Source: Cotesia glomerata (lineage: Eukaryota; Arthropoda; Insecta; Hymenoptera; Braconidae). Taken from it: 64,000 bases of DNA. Location of the stretch: the NCBI RefSeq assembly GCF_020080835.1, contig NW_025401775.1, positions 481,688-545,687 of the forward strand. Reading direction: 5' to 3'. Under the pieces are notes generated by a model. It did not search any database. It was given only the letters and a program-made list of their open reading frames with translations, and was not told the origin of the DNA. Positions 13,723 to 25,245 of this stretch are shown here, in pieces. Positions within the stretch are counted from its first letter, which is position 1, and the number at the start of each line of letters is the position of its first letter. The position numbers were made by a program, and so were the translations under genes.

Positions 13723-15165
13723 TTAGTCAAATTTTTCGCGGCTGGCTGGTTTAGTCTTGTTCGGGTGAAGTAATTTTCGTTTCCCGTTTTCTTTTTCGAT
13801 AATTAGATTTCCCATTTCGTTTATTTCAGTTATTCTGTACGGCCCGGTATAATAAAGGTCTAATTTATTTTTTCTCGGTTCCTTCAGCGTGTACACAAGA
13901 TCTCCTACGTTAAATTTTGTCGGATGAATATGTTTGTCGAATCGTACTTTTGATTCGTGTTTTGCTTTAGTTAAATTTTCTGCGGATATTCTTTGAGTTT
14001 CGGATATTCGGCTAATTAAATCTGCTAAATAATCATTGTATGATTCTATTTTACTGAAATCTGGGAACTGGGTTGGGCTACGAGCTTTTCTTCCGTACAA
14101 AATTTCATAAGGTGTAAATTTTGTGGCTGTATGAACGGTTGTATTATAATTCAGCATGGCCATCGGGATATACCGATCCCAGTTGTTAAATTTATCTACA
14201 TAGGCCCGGAGGTAATCGACTAAGGGCTGATGGGATCTCTCTAAGGATCCGTTCGATTGAGGGTAATAAGACGAAGTTGTTATTCTTTGAATTTTTAATG
14301 CTCTAGCGAGTTGTTTTATTAGTTTACTGGTAAATGAGGTGCCCTTGTCTGATAGAATTACGAGGGGGCATCCGTAAAGAGCGATATAGTGATTTAATAA
14401 AGCATCTGCAACGGCGACTGCTCTGATATCGGGGAGAGGAACTGCTGCGGCTGCTTTAGAAAAATTATCTTGTATGGTTAAGATATGTAAGTTTCCGTCA
14501 GGGGTCATGGGCAGGGGTCCTACCGTGTCTATGCTAATTTTTTCGAAAGGTTCAAAGGGTGTGTCTGTAATAGACATCGGCTGTTTTGTTTTTATTCGCG
14601 TGAGTTTATTTTTCTGGCATATTTCGCAGGCTCGGATGTAGTTATAAATGGTATCTTTCATTCCTGGCCAGTAGTATCTCTCGCGAATACGCCAATATGT
14701 TTTTACTACGCCTTTATGCCCACCTATTAAGCTATTATGATTTTCTTCGATTATTTTGTTTCTAAGGGATTCTTCCGGTACTTCAATATTGCCTTCGCAT
14801 AACGTTATCGTTATTGGACAGTCTCCTAATTCCTGTAATAAATATGCTTGGATGTCTAGATCGGCAAATTCGTCCCCCTGTTTCACACAGCGAAGCGAAT
14901 AAATATCATGTTTGTGTACTGATTGGCGAAGGTTTCTCAATCCTTCGATTAAGTCGATTGGATCTAATTTTTCAAAATGTTTTGTTTTGATGAATACCGT
15001 GAAAATTTTGCAACGACCTAACTTGGTGACGAATACATCTCCCTTTGAAGGTTTCGATGCATGGAGGTCATCGGCATTTATAAATTTTAAGTCACGGAGT
15101 AATTTTGCTACGGGTTTTATTATCTTACAATCGGCTGCTAGGAAGTGTACTAAGTGGTCTCGCGC
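13723..15165 (-). pseudogene. pol: Pol C-terminal part: retroviral-type integrase
   Basis: The N-terminal HHCC zinc-binding motif is present (HNSLIGGH spacing, then CEIC). The catalytic D-D-E triad is complete: Asp in SIDTVGPL, Asp in LSDKGTSF and Glu in LERSH. A chromo/GPY-like C-terminal region (YTGPYRITEI) follows. The open frame begins near 15165, with no ATG at its start. It is one base out of phase with the RT/RNase H frame that stops at 15125, so integrase is separated from the rest of Pol by a single-nucleotide shift in the roughly 40-bp overlap. No homopolymer explains it as a programmed site, so a mutation or sequencing error is likely. Confidence 0.9.
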
Positions 15166-17026
15166 ATAAGTGTTCTTCGCGCATATTGCTGTTCTTTTCG
15201 GCTTCTTCTTCCTTCTCTGCTTCGTCGTCCCCCTCTTGGCCTATATCTGGTGTTTGGTTACTCGTACCTGGTCCTGGAAGGAAAACTTCGTCGTCCCTCT
15301 CTTCTTCATTTCTGGTTTCTTGAGACTTCGGATCTTCTGAAGTTAGGTCGAGATCGCTGGTCTCGTGATAATTCACCTTTGGTGGGAGTCGCGTTTTTCC
15401 CATTTCTCTTTTTCTAAGTCGAGAGGCAATTGTCTCTCTTACTTCAGGAGCGCTGTTGACTCGTGGTCGATTTTTAGATTTGATAGGGCGACCGGGGCGT
15501 TTGACCGATTGGATCGCCTCTTCGTCCGAGAGATCTTTATTTAATCTTTTTGGTTTCGTCAATGCAGAGATTGGTAATGCTATCGAATGATTTTCGGTAA
15601 TATCGTTTGTTGGGTGTTCTCGAGGTTCATGACGTCCTTCTGGGTTATACGAGAGCCCTTCCGCGTATTGTTCCGTGATTTTACGACGGACTACGACGTT
15701 AAATTTGTATCTGCTTAAATGAGAGCGCCATTTAGCTTGTCTTTCGGTGATAGTTACACTATCTCTTAGCCAGGTGATACAAGGGCTACTAGTTATTAAA
15801 GTAAAATGTTTTTGAAGGTACGGTCGGAACTGTTGAATCGCGTATATTACCGCGAGACATTGTTTTTCTACGTCTGTATATCGGGTTTCAGTGTCGTGAA
15901 AGACTCGTGAGGCACATGACACTATTTTCTCTCTGTCTCTTTCTAGGTCGTCGTCCACTACTGCTGTCGTTTGACTGAGGATTCCTGATATTCCCGAGTC
16001 TGACGCGCTGACGGCTAGGATGAAATGTTTGTTAAAATCTGGGTATTTTAGGAAAGAGTCTTCACAGAGGGCATTTTTGATATCATTAAATGCCATTTGT
16101 GCTTCATCGGTCCATATAAAAGGCTTTGTTTTTCGCGTAAGATCTGTTATGGGCTTAGCCCTTTCAGCGAAATTTTGGATGAATCTCCGATAATAATTTG
16201 CTAGTCCCATAAATTTCCTGGTTTCAGTATGATTTCTAGGTCGTGAGGCATTTTTAAGGGAGGAAACTTTTTTTGGATCTGGTCTTATGCCTTCTTTAGT
16301 AATCACGTGACCTAGATAATCCACTTCCGGACAGAGAAATTTACATTTTTCGGGTTGAAACGTGAGACCTGCTTCTCTTAATCGATTGAAGAGTCGTTGA
16401 ACTCTTACCCCATGCTCTTCTAGGGTTCTGCCATAGCTAACTAGATCATCTATGTAAATGAAAAGTTCCGTCCCTTTTAACCCGCTTAGCGTGGAGTCCA
16501 TCATTCTCTGAAAGATAGACGGGCCACATTCTAGACCAAAGGGCATACAACAATATTCCCAGTGACCGTCTGGTGTAGAAAACGCCGTTTTTGGCGCATC
16601 TGCGGGATGCATTGGGATCTGGTGGAATCCCATGGTGAGATCAAAGATGCTGAAGAAATTTGCGTCGCCTAATTGATCTAAAATATCGATAATTAGGGGT
16701 AGAGGGTAGGCATCCCCCCTGGTTATTTTATTTAAATGTCTGAAGTCGATAACCATTCTATAATTTTTTATAGAAGGATCATTAGATTTTTTTGGTACAA
16801 TTCACAATGGTGAATTGTACGGAGAATTAGATTTTCTCATAATCCCTTGTTTTTCGAGATTTTCAACCTGCCTGGCGATTTCTTCTCGATGTTCTGGGGG
16901 AAATCGGTATTGTTTTATTCTCACCGGTTCATTGGTGATAGTTTCTATCCGGCAGGTGAAATTTTTCGAACGGCCTAGTTTATCTCCGGGAAAATGAAAA
17001 ACGTCGTGATTGCTTCGAATGAGAGT
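15125..17026 (-). pseudogene. pol: Pol middle part: reverse transcriptase and RNase H-like domain
   Basis: RT motifs are in order: VIDFRHLNK, a FDLTMGFHQIP block, MPFGLECGPSIFQRMMD, and the catalytic YIDD box. Then comes an RNase H-like region with an EKQCLAVIYAI helix and a long acidic, Lys-rich tail before the stop at 15125. The frame is interrupted by an in-frame TGA at 16802-16804, at the position where the family has a Trp codon just before the VPKK motif. The expected RNase H acidic residues look altered: TSS where family members usually have TDH, and AEGLSY where ADALSR is usual. I judge this from memory of the motif. Confidence 0.88.
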
Positions 17027-18202
17027 CTAAACTTGCTCTCTTTCTTCCTCGTTTAGATGACTTAGAGGAATTTTCTGAATTATCGTCTGGATACGTTCTT
17101 CCGGATTAATTACACGACTGGTATTTTCTATCAAGGGGTCATCGGACTCGTCCCCGTCTGAGCTAGGGTTATCGAACTCGAACTCTTCAAGTGTTTGGGG
17201 TCCGATTTCTATGTCAACAGGATTCGAGTTAAGATTGAGAACCATACACATAGCGTATCCATCCTCTACCTTGACAACAGCTTCTCCTTCGAGCACTCCA
17301 TCTGGAAGATCCATTCGAGGGAGGTATCCTTCGCTCTTCTCGAAATCTTGGACGGGTATTGCTATTACCATTTTCATACGAGGTGGTATCGTATAATTCG
17401 AGGAAGGTGTTGTTTGAAGGCTAAAGGAGATTATTTTTGTAGGGCGAGATAGTAAAGCTAAAGTTTGGTTATCGTAAGAAATTTCAGCCTTTTCGGTTTC
17501 AAAGAAGTTGTTTCCCAGGATTCCCACTCCAGGGAATGGTAAATCCTCGCGACAGACTTGGAACTCGACTTCAATATTAAGAATTTTTAATTTGGCTACT
17601 AGAGTCTCGAAGGTACTGTCGCTAAGACCTCGGAATCTTCTAGCTTTTCCAATGTCGATAATTGTTTCGGGTTTTAAAGCGGATGAGTTGATGAGGCATA
17701 CATCCCCCCCGGTATCGATGAGGAATCGCTGATAATTCCCTAGGAGCTGATTACATGATAAGTATATTTTCGGCCCAGTTTCTAGAGCGAGGATCTTTTG
17801 CTCAGGGAACTTGCGTGGGTTAATTATCGGTATTGGACTTATAGGCTTATTTTTTATTACTAAGGTGTTCCAGTAAAATGAGATGTTTACACGATTTTGA
17901 AAGAAAAATTCGTTTCCTAGAATGGCCCTATATCCGCCGGGAGGTTCTGGAACGAGATGGAACGTAGTTTTTACGCCGAATATTTTAAGATTAATCGAGC
18001 CGATTATGGGCATTGAGCTCGTGGCAATACCTCCGACTACTCCCGTATTTTCGATATTGCAAAGGGCTTCGTCGTGTAGTTCTTCTATACTAAGCAGATT
18101 GAGGTCGGAGCCGGTGTCGAGAAGGGCGTTTACTCCCCCGTTTCGAAGTGCTGGGCTTCGTAGATGGACTGTAGGGCCTCTTCCTGTTGTTAAACATTTG
18201 GG
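17027..18202 (-). pseudogene. pol: Pol N-terminal part: two tandem aspartic protease domains
   Basis: The frame enters by a -1 shift from gag. Domain 1 has LLDTGSDLNLLS with a downstream AILGNEFF flap/helix motif. Domain 2, about 110 residues on, has FLIDTGGDVCLIN with GILGNNFF. Retroviral proteases usually have one such domain per Pol and work as homodimers, so this looks like a duplication that could fold as a covalent dimer (inference). The frame is broken by TAG at 17027-17029, where a Gln codon would be one transition away. It resumes in the same frame into RT. Confidence 0.82.
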
Positions 18203-19687
18203 CTCGTCCTTGGTTGGGCTCGCAACTCTCCTGCTTTCATCAGTTGCGGATTTTGTTGTCCCGGTGACATCATACTGTTCTGTGTTGACTGTTGTTCGTG
18301 TCTCGAGAGAGGCGTCGGTTCCGGGATAGTCGATTGTTGTTCTATGACTTGTTTCTGCGAGTTTTGAAGAATCGATCGGGGGTATTGATTCTGAAAGCCC
18401 CGATATTGTTCCTTTGGATACTGTTGGTAACTGTTGTTGGCCCTCATCGCGGTAGGCGGAGACTGGACGGGCATACTCGCCATTGTCTCCGATTGACGAG
18501 CGCCCGACCCGTTTAAATGGTCGTATACGTCTCGACGTTCTCCTTTTGGGCAGAATGGACAGTTGCAGATTATCGAAGGGTCTGATTTATGCCGCAATTT
18601 AGCTTCCTCCGATTCTTCTTCTTCTTCAAAACGAACGGTTCTTCTAGTGGGACCTATTATTCCCGGGTGATAACGATTTTGATTATAATTTTGAAAAGTC
18701 CGCGGTTGATAGTAATTATGAGCCCTAGGCCCATATTGAGGACCGCTCGGTTCCGAACGCGAAAGTAGAGCCCGTCATTTGTTGTTCTCTCAGATGGCCT
18801 TGGCCGTAGTAACTGTCTTCGTACAGGTCAGGAAATGGGTCTTCGTAATAGTCCGTCGAGTGTATTGGTCCAGAGGCGATCGTCATTGGAGCCTGACCAT
18901 ATTCTTGGTATGTTAAAGTGCGAGGTAATTCGCGATAATTACCTCTGTCGTCGTAATCTCGAGAAGATGTCGGCATTTGCGGGTAATGTCAGTTACCGTC
19001 TTGTCTACATCGTCGGTGAAATTCTACCGAGGGCGGTAGGGTTTCACCTGGTATGAGTCCGTCGTCTCTCGTAGCGCGTCTACGTTCTGGTCTTCTGTAC
19101 GCGTCATTTTCGATGGCCTTGTACATGTCGTCTAGAGTTTCCGCTCTCTTTATTTTGCACAGGCATCGTAGAAAGTCCGGTAGGTATTCGTATAGTGTAG
19201 TAGCTGCTGTTTTTTCGAATGTCCGTTTTACTACGGCCCTATCAGCTTCGGGAGCGTTGAGCTCAATACGAGTTACCATCTCACTTAACCGATAATAGAA
19301 GTCTTCGATATTCTCAGGTTCTTTTGGGGATGCCGCGGCTAAGTTTTTCTGCCACGTGATGTATGGGTCACCCCTTTTAAGTTTCCGACCTAACACAAGT
19401 AAAATATCCTCTACTGAGGCGAGTTCGACATGTTCGACTAATCTCTTGGCTCGTCGGTATAGTTTTTGGGCTACACGGCGAGCAAAGAAGTCTTGTTTAT
19501 CTACTGGGATACTTGGTAGCCAGTTTCTGACTATCCCGTCGAATAATTCAAAATCTTTGACGGCGGTTGGTCCTTCTCCGTTGAAGTACGGAAGGGCATC
19601 GTGAAGTTCTTTAGCTAAGGTTTGGATTTGAGTAGTAAGATTTTTCTCAGCTATGGAGGTATCTACGCGGAAAGTTCTCCTAGCCAT
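18190..19687 (-). pseudogene. gag: Gag polyprotein, one nonsense codon and one frameshift
   Basis: ATG at 19685-19687 starts an alpha-helical capsid-like region of about 230 residues (YITWQKNLAAASP, IEDFYYRLSEMVTRI), as in gypsy Gag. A Tyr/Pro/Gln-rich, then Arg/Glu-rich C-terminal part follows, ending at TAA 18190-18192. It has no CCHC zinc knuckle, as is common in errantiviruses. A TGA at 18989-18991 interrupts the frame (TGG to TGA would explain it), and a single-nucleotide phase change occurs at about 18748-18770. The last segment (18190-18747) is open and overlaps the pol entry site. Confidence 0.83.
18196..18202 (-). promoter_or_regulatory. Gag-pol -1 ribosomal frameshift heptamer CCCAAAT
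   Basis: On the minus strand C-CCA-AAT fits X-XXY-YYZ exactly in the gag frame. It lies one codon before the gag stop TAA (18190-18192), and a -1 slip there enters the pol frame, which then runs open through the first protease domain. Sequence, phase and placement are those of a programmed -1 site. I did not establish a downstream pseudoknot. Confidence 0.8.
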
Positions 19688-20231
19688 GTTTCCGAATGGA
19701 AGGTCGCTTGAGCAAGTGAAGAAGAACGTTCGATTCGTCTTCAAAGGGTTCCACGGTTTGGGGTGGGTTTCTATTTACTTCGGGAAAATCTCGGTGTAAA
19801 AGGAAACTTTTTATCGGCGTGTTAATTTACTATGAGCCCGATAAAGATTTTAAAAATGTAAAAACTAAAACTTTAAGCAAAGAAAATAAATTTTAATAAA
19901 ATTTTGGATGTCAATAACGGAAATTGACAATCAGCTGACGTAGAAGTCGAAGAGGGAAAAAAAATAAAAAATTTTATAATCTTATTCTACGAGACCCAAA
20001 AAATATACACAAAAAAAATTTCGCAAAATATAATTTCTTAGGAGAAAAATTTTCTGTAATTGAGGATTAATAGACCTTTATTAATGTTGTTCGTGACGGG
20101 AAACAAAATTTAAAAATCACTAGAAAATTTTATAAGATGCAAGAAAAATTTTATAAGAGTGAGAAAAAAAAACGAACACTAATAATACCTAATTTGTAAT
20201 AATTAATATATTACCCAAAAAAAAAATTTCA

Positions 20232-20262
<31 letters not shown>

Positions 20263-21257
20263 CAATTACCGAGATATTAATATTTCAAGTCAGCAAAAGT
20301 CTCACGAAAAACTCATGTATATATATATATAGAAAATTTTTCAAAACTTCGTAATTTTGCTTTTTAAGTTAGTTAGAATTATTTTAGCCAAGTAAATGTG
20401 TCAATTTTGTGGAAGTTCTCTCAGATAAAGAAAGTGCTAGTTAAAGCACCTTTCCAGAACTGGGAGGCTTCTGTGAGTGTTTTGTAAGAGAAGGTGCTAA
20501 ATTCAAAGCACCCTTCTCGTAGGATGTAGTATATGTGTAATAGGCTTAAAATAATTTTAGTTAAAAAAAAATTTTTTTAAAGGAGAAATAAAAGAATTTC
20601 GAAAAAAAAATTTTTTTTATAAATTTAAATAACTAGGTTGAAAGTAATACTGCTTAATTAGCAAAAAAAAATGTAGAGGTATTTCTCAATACGGAAGAAG
20701 AATATTTTTGCTGACAAGAATGTAGGTGTGAGTACGCGTAAGGCAACCACCTCGAATAAAGAAACGTCAGCGGATTCTTTATTGCAATATTAGACTACGA
20801 TAAGTTAGAGTATACCAAAAGGTTAAGAACCTATATGAGGTCGAAAACCGATGATGAAAAATAGTATTGCTAAATATCGGAATAACTCCTTTAAACAAAA
20901 ATTTTAATATGACGAAAGAATAAATTCTTTTGCGAGTTATGAGGACAAATTAATGTGAATCAGAAAAAAAAATTTTCAACAAAAGTTCTAAAATTTCAGG
21001 AGTTAATATTTTATAAGAAATTTAGAAAGGAAAAATTTTATAAAATTTAAAAATAAAATAACTTGATAAATTTAACTAATAAGAAAAATTTTAGAATTGT
21101 CAAGATTAAATAGAAATAAACTTTGAATAAACTTGAATTTACTTTTGAACAGTAGGATTTACTTGATTAAAAAAAAGACAGATTTGAAAAGAAAAAGAGA
21201 AAATATTTAAAAATTATAAATTTTCTCAAACGAAAGTTAAATAGTTTCGTGTTCGAA
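19688..21257 (-). other. Leader between primer-binding site and gag
   Basis: About 1.57 kb, A-rich on both strands with many poly-A/poly-T runs and several short ATAT stretches (20235-20330). No gene is seen. Its position makes it the 5' untranslated leader, where packaging signals and the env splice donor would be expected; I could not single out either. Confidence 0.5.
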
Positions 21258-21275
21258 ATCCCACCGCTGCCACCA
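21258..21275 (-). promoter_or_regulatory. Primer-binding site, tRNA-Leu type
   Basis: On the minus strand TGGTGGCAGCGGTGGGAT lies 10 bases inside the 5' LTR end. It is complementary to the 3' end of a tRNA-Leu (…ATCCCACCGCTGCCA plus CCA) as I remember that gene. Complementarity continues beyond 18 nt into the T-arm with one extra base. Confidence 0.82.
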
Positions 21276-21285
21276 GTGTTCTTTA

Positions 21286-22440
21286 TGTTATGTCCAAGGG
21301 CGTTTTTTTTGAGCGGTAGCGTAAACGGTGGAGGTTTGGACTAACAGTTTAAAGAATACGCAACGGAGGTTTTAATTCCGTTGTTTTAATTATTTTTGTG
21401 GGACGTTTTCGATGTACGAATTTACCACGCCTTCGTTTGAGACTGTTCACGGATTTTAATTAAGAGTAGATGTACTTACTACTTGCTGGATTATTTCTTA
21501 GGATCGGATCCGTGATTCCGGGGCTGATCGTAGTGCCTTTTCCTTGATTGGACCCTCTGTTGGTATTTACAGCGAATGGATGTGGATGGATTTGGGCTGC
21601 TTATTCTAAGGGCTTCTTATTTTTATGAAATGAATTTATTTAAAACAGATTTCACTTCTTTTTAAGATTTATTTTAATTAACACCAAAACTTTTACACTT
21701 TCACAAATTTTATTTAATCGAAATTATTATAATGAATTTTATTTGAATTTGAGCTAACGTCCTCCAGTCCCCCGTAGGATAAAGTGCGCAAAACTAGCTT
21801 TTAAGAAATTTTGAATAAACTTAATGACCGGATTCTCGCCTAAGTGCAGAGCAAATTAGAACTTTGAGATTCCGGTTCTCTATGATTTATTTACTGGCCG
21901 AATTCTCGCCTAAGTGCAGGGCAAATTAGAACTTTGAGAATACGACTCTCTAAATTTTATCTACTGACCGAGCTCTCGCCCAAGTGCAGGGCAAATTAGA
22001 ACTTTGAGGGTCCAGTTCGTAGATATTAATAACTCATATATTATTATAATAATAATATAAATAATGCTGTGAAGCAGGAAAGAATAGGAGTTACGGTAAT
22101 TATTACGTGAAGCGTTCCACATTCACGTAACAGGATATTGGTAGGAAAGGATTGAGAAAGGAATGTGGAAAGGATCATCTTAATGTGAGTTTATAGAATA
22201 TGCAAGAAAAAATTATTAGATAGCTCGGACTGGGATTCGAACCCAGAATCTTCCGAAGACATGTCGGCTACTCTACCATTTGAGCCTTTTTAAAAGCTCG
22301 CGGTGCTGAGATTGCAGAAGTCCCCGCTAGTCAACCAGCAGTCACGTAGCTTACATTTTATTGTGGCTTTCGTGCATGGAGAAGTCTTCCATCTGCGCGG
22401 GTGATTTAAATTAAGAAAAAAAATTGAAGTGGACATAACA
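21286..22440 (-). repeat. 5' LTR of the errantivirus-like element
   Basis: 1155 bp, same length as the left LTR, and I saw no difference between them. It carries the same 68-bp array (21826-22033) and the tRNA-like module (22221-22288). Directly followed by the target duplication CAAT at 22441-22444. Confidence 0.93.
22221..22288 (-). other. tRNA-like module with Pol III boxes in the LTR (right copy)
   Basis: Identical to 10923-10990: perfect B-box GGTTCGAATCC within a paired T-arm, A-box-like GGCTCAAATGGTAGAG, and no matching 5' acceptor strand. In this 5' LTR it lies upstream of gag in the sense orientation. Confidence 0.75.
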
Positions 22441-22444
22441 CAAT

Positions 22445-23170
22445 GTTATTTACTACGCCTTAATTTTATAATTGAATTTATAAGCGCTAATGCTTTACGA
22501 ATAGCTGTAAAAGTATTAGTTTAGCGAATAATTCTTCATTTTTTAAGGAATTATAATAAATTATGTGTATGAAATTAAAAATTTCATACGGAATAACTTT
22601 CAATTACTTTAATTAATAATTTTGCGATTGATTCGTGCCGCATAGATACCGCTGTATCAAATAATTGAATGATTTCTAACTATTATGCAGAAATTTATGT
22701 AATTCTACTGTCAAAACTCGAATGCGTAAATATTACGATCATTTACAGGCATAAAGATTTAATTTTTAATAATTGAATATTATTATTATGACAGTTGATC
22801 GTTTAGAAATTAATTAATTTATTATATTATCATTCAAACGGGAACGTATTAGTTTCCTATGCAAAATTTAATGAAAAATATATGCTTCAATTTAATTATA
22901 TATCTTTATAAGGTTCTAATTTACTTTAAAATTACTGTAATTCATTAATTATGAACCATCAAAATTAATCATGATAATGATTATCATACTATACAAGCAT
23001 TGTGCGTTTCAAAATTTTTGCGATACTTATCTCACATTAATTTTAGCTCGAATTCAACCGTCTGGAATTTATTGACAATAGATTTCGTATTAAATTTTTC
23101 TCGATACAATAAATTATCAGAGATGATTTGAATGAAGTTGAAATACTTCGATCTAAAATTTGGCGCCCGT
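22445..23170 (+). other. Outer element internal region, second part
   Basis: AT-rich sequence resuming the outer LTR element after the inner insertion. It includes a small hairpin around 22562-22590 (CATACG/CGTATG-like arms). No coding signal is seen. A short GGCGCCCG lies at 23162-23169 just before the TA run that received copy B. Confidence 0.45.
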
Positions 23171-23178
23171 ATATATAT

Positions 23179-25148
23179 TGTGACATGAGAAAAATTTTCT
23201 AAAATTTGAAATTGCGAGTTTAACAATTATTAGGTTGGCTAAGCTGAGGAAAAGCAGAGATTCGACGCGCCTGTATCGCCCCAAGCAGCCTCCCGATCAG
23301 AATGACAAGCTCGAGGTAAAATTAGTAAAAGAAAACGCGCCGAATTTAAATTAAAAATTCAAATAAAAAGAATACCAGAATGAGTGTGAACTATTGTTGA
23401 ATGCATGAGTGAGTGAGACTAGACTATAGCGATCAGACAAGCCGCGAATTTCTACGAGCCATCGACGATCAACGTGACATCTGGCTGCGAGGATGGAACG
23501 ACGAGAAAATTTGAATGGACCAATGACGACGGAGAGCGATCAACAACAAGTGTGCGAGGCGCCATCTGAATACGAGGCTGATCACTAATCGAAGTATCGG
23601 CCAATCATCGATCGCAATGGAATACTGGACGCATCCCGTAATACAACGGCCTGCTAGAAGAAGCTGTGAGCTGATTGGATGCGAGTTTTTGGAACGAACC
23701 GAAAAGGAAAAGAGCATGGGTTGCCGAGGAGGCAGCCATATTAACAAGGAATTCTGATCTGGACGCCGTGACTGTGGCATCGTGCAGTTCTCTTTGTGAT
23801 TATTTTTGCTGTTTAATTTTTTTTTAAATTTGTCGCTGACGTGAGTACAATTGTGTACATTATTGTGAAATATTTCGCCGAATTGTTTTGGGAACTACGA
23901 CCCCGGACACGCCATCGCCGAGATATTGACGCTCTTCCGTCAGTTTTGCCACCAACTTCGCCCACTTGGTCAGCATCGCCCGAGACGTCTACGGTAGCTG
24001 CAGGGTAAGTCTGATCGCTGTCTTTATTAGCCCCAGGGTGTCATCACCGCGAATTTCGTCGTGTTAAAATAATTTGTTTATAATTCGAGTTGCACGGAAT
24101 TAAATAAATTCCGTGCGGTATTTTTGAAGCTTAGTGACGACACTCTGCGGCACGGTACAGTTGAGTCACGTGTTTGTGTGTGTGGAATTTTTGGTCGGGA
24201 TTATAAGTACTGTTTACCTCCCTCGAGCTTCAAATACCCGACAAAGCGGCTTAGTAAATTGCTTTGTAAAATAAGTTGACTAATTCGAATACTTCGCATA
24301 ATTTGTTTTTTTTTTCTTGTCATTGTTGAACCATTTGGCGATTTGAATTATTTTGGATAATTTTGAGATCTTTATTAGGTTTTTGCGATTGAATTTATTA
24401 TATTCTCTAGAAATTTGTGTATTAAAAAATTTTGCGATTGAAATTATTGGTTGAATTTTGCGATTGAAATTATTATTTTTTTTTAATAAAAAAAAAAAAA
24501 AAAAAAGACAAGACTTCGTAAATAAATTTTGCGGTTGCGATTTTTGATAAAGTTTTGCGATTGAGATTTTGTTATTAAATTTGGCAATTGAAATTTTTGA
24601 TAAAATTTTGCGATTGAAATAATTATTTTCCTTTTTAATTTTTGAATAAATTTGGCGAGTTGAATTAATTAATATTTTTTTTTCAAAGAAAAGACTTTGT
24701 AATTTTTTTTGGTTAATCGAATACTTTTCTTTGTAATTTGTTTTATTTTGAAATGTTGAATCATTGCGTTAGCACTAGTTTTTCGTTAGAATTATTTTTG
24801 CGTTGAAATAATTTTTGTTATTAATGCGACATTGCCGACAGAATATATTTGTTGTTGAATAAACCGTTGCTGGATTAGAAGTGCACACCTCAATTATTTT
24901 TTTTTATTGTTGTTGCTCTGATTAACCGATCCCATCGTCCAATTTCGATTTCTTTGTCCGTCGATTGCCGTTATTCGATTTTTGAATCTCTTCAACACCG
25001 ACTCGCTGCCCAACGAAGATCAACAGCGAGATCGACCCGTGGAACATTGAGTTCCTGGCGCCCAACCAAATCTACGAACCAGGTAGGCTAATTAATTTTG
25101 TTGACCTAATCCGGTCCTGTCGACGCCAGTGCCGGAAAAGGCATCACA
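23179..25148 (+). mobile_element. TA-inserted TGTGA...TCACA element, copy B (solo-LTR-like)
   Basis: 1970 bp, termini TGTGACATG and GGCATCACA, flanked on both sides by TA dinucleotide runs. Inverted homolog of 6018-8288. It contains AATAAA at about 24858 and a CAGGGTAAGTC splice-donor-like site at about 24001. TGGCGCCCAAC at 25056 resembles a tRNA-Lys primer site. No retroviral protein is encoded. A 103-codon frame with an ATG (23469-23780, minus) is also open in copy A, but I do not call it a gene. Most likely a large solo LTR, or a non-autonomous element with LTR-like ends. Confidence 0.6.
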
Positions 25149-25239
<91 letters not shown>

Positions 25240-25245
25240 TATTAG
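25149..25245. repeat. (TA)n microsatellite at the right flank of copy B
   Basis: About 95 bp of TA dinucleotides with two interruptions, directly abutting the ACA end of copy B. Confidence 0.95.

Larger units (their letters stand above)
9988..22440 (-). mobile_element. Errantivirus-like (env-bearing Ty3/gypsy) LTR retrotransposon
   Basis: 12,453 bp, transcribed leftward. The two LTRs are 1155 bp each (9988-11142 and 21286-22440), with termini TGTTATGTCC/GGACATAACA. The 4-bp target duplication CAAT is at 9984-9987 and 22441-22444. A tRNA-Leu-type primer site lies inside the right LTR. Gene order is gag, pol (protease-protease-RT-RNase H-integrase) and env, the errantivirus layout. Reading the two LTRs line by line I found no difference, implying a very recent insertion. 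Yet gag has a nonsense codon and a frameshift, pol two nonsense codons and a frameshift, and env is truncated, so this copy should not be autonomous. It sits inside the older LTR element at 8943-26979. Confidence 0.93.

Noticed and set aside
15125..15165. Programmed frameshift between RNase H and integrase
   Set aside because: No slippery heptamer or homopolymer in the overlap, and errantivirus pol is normally continuous; a mutation or sequence error is the simpler reading.
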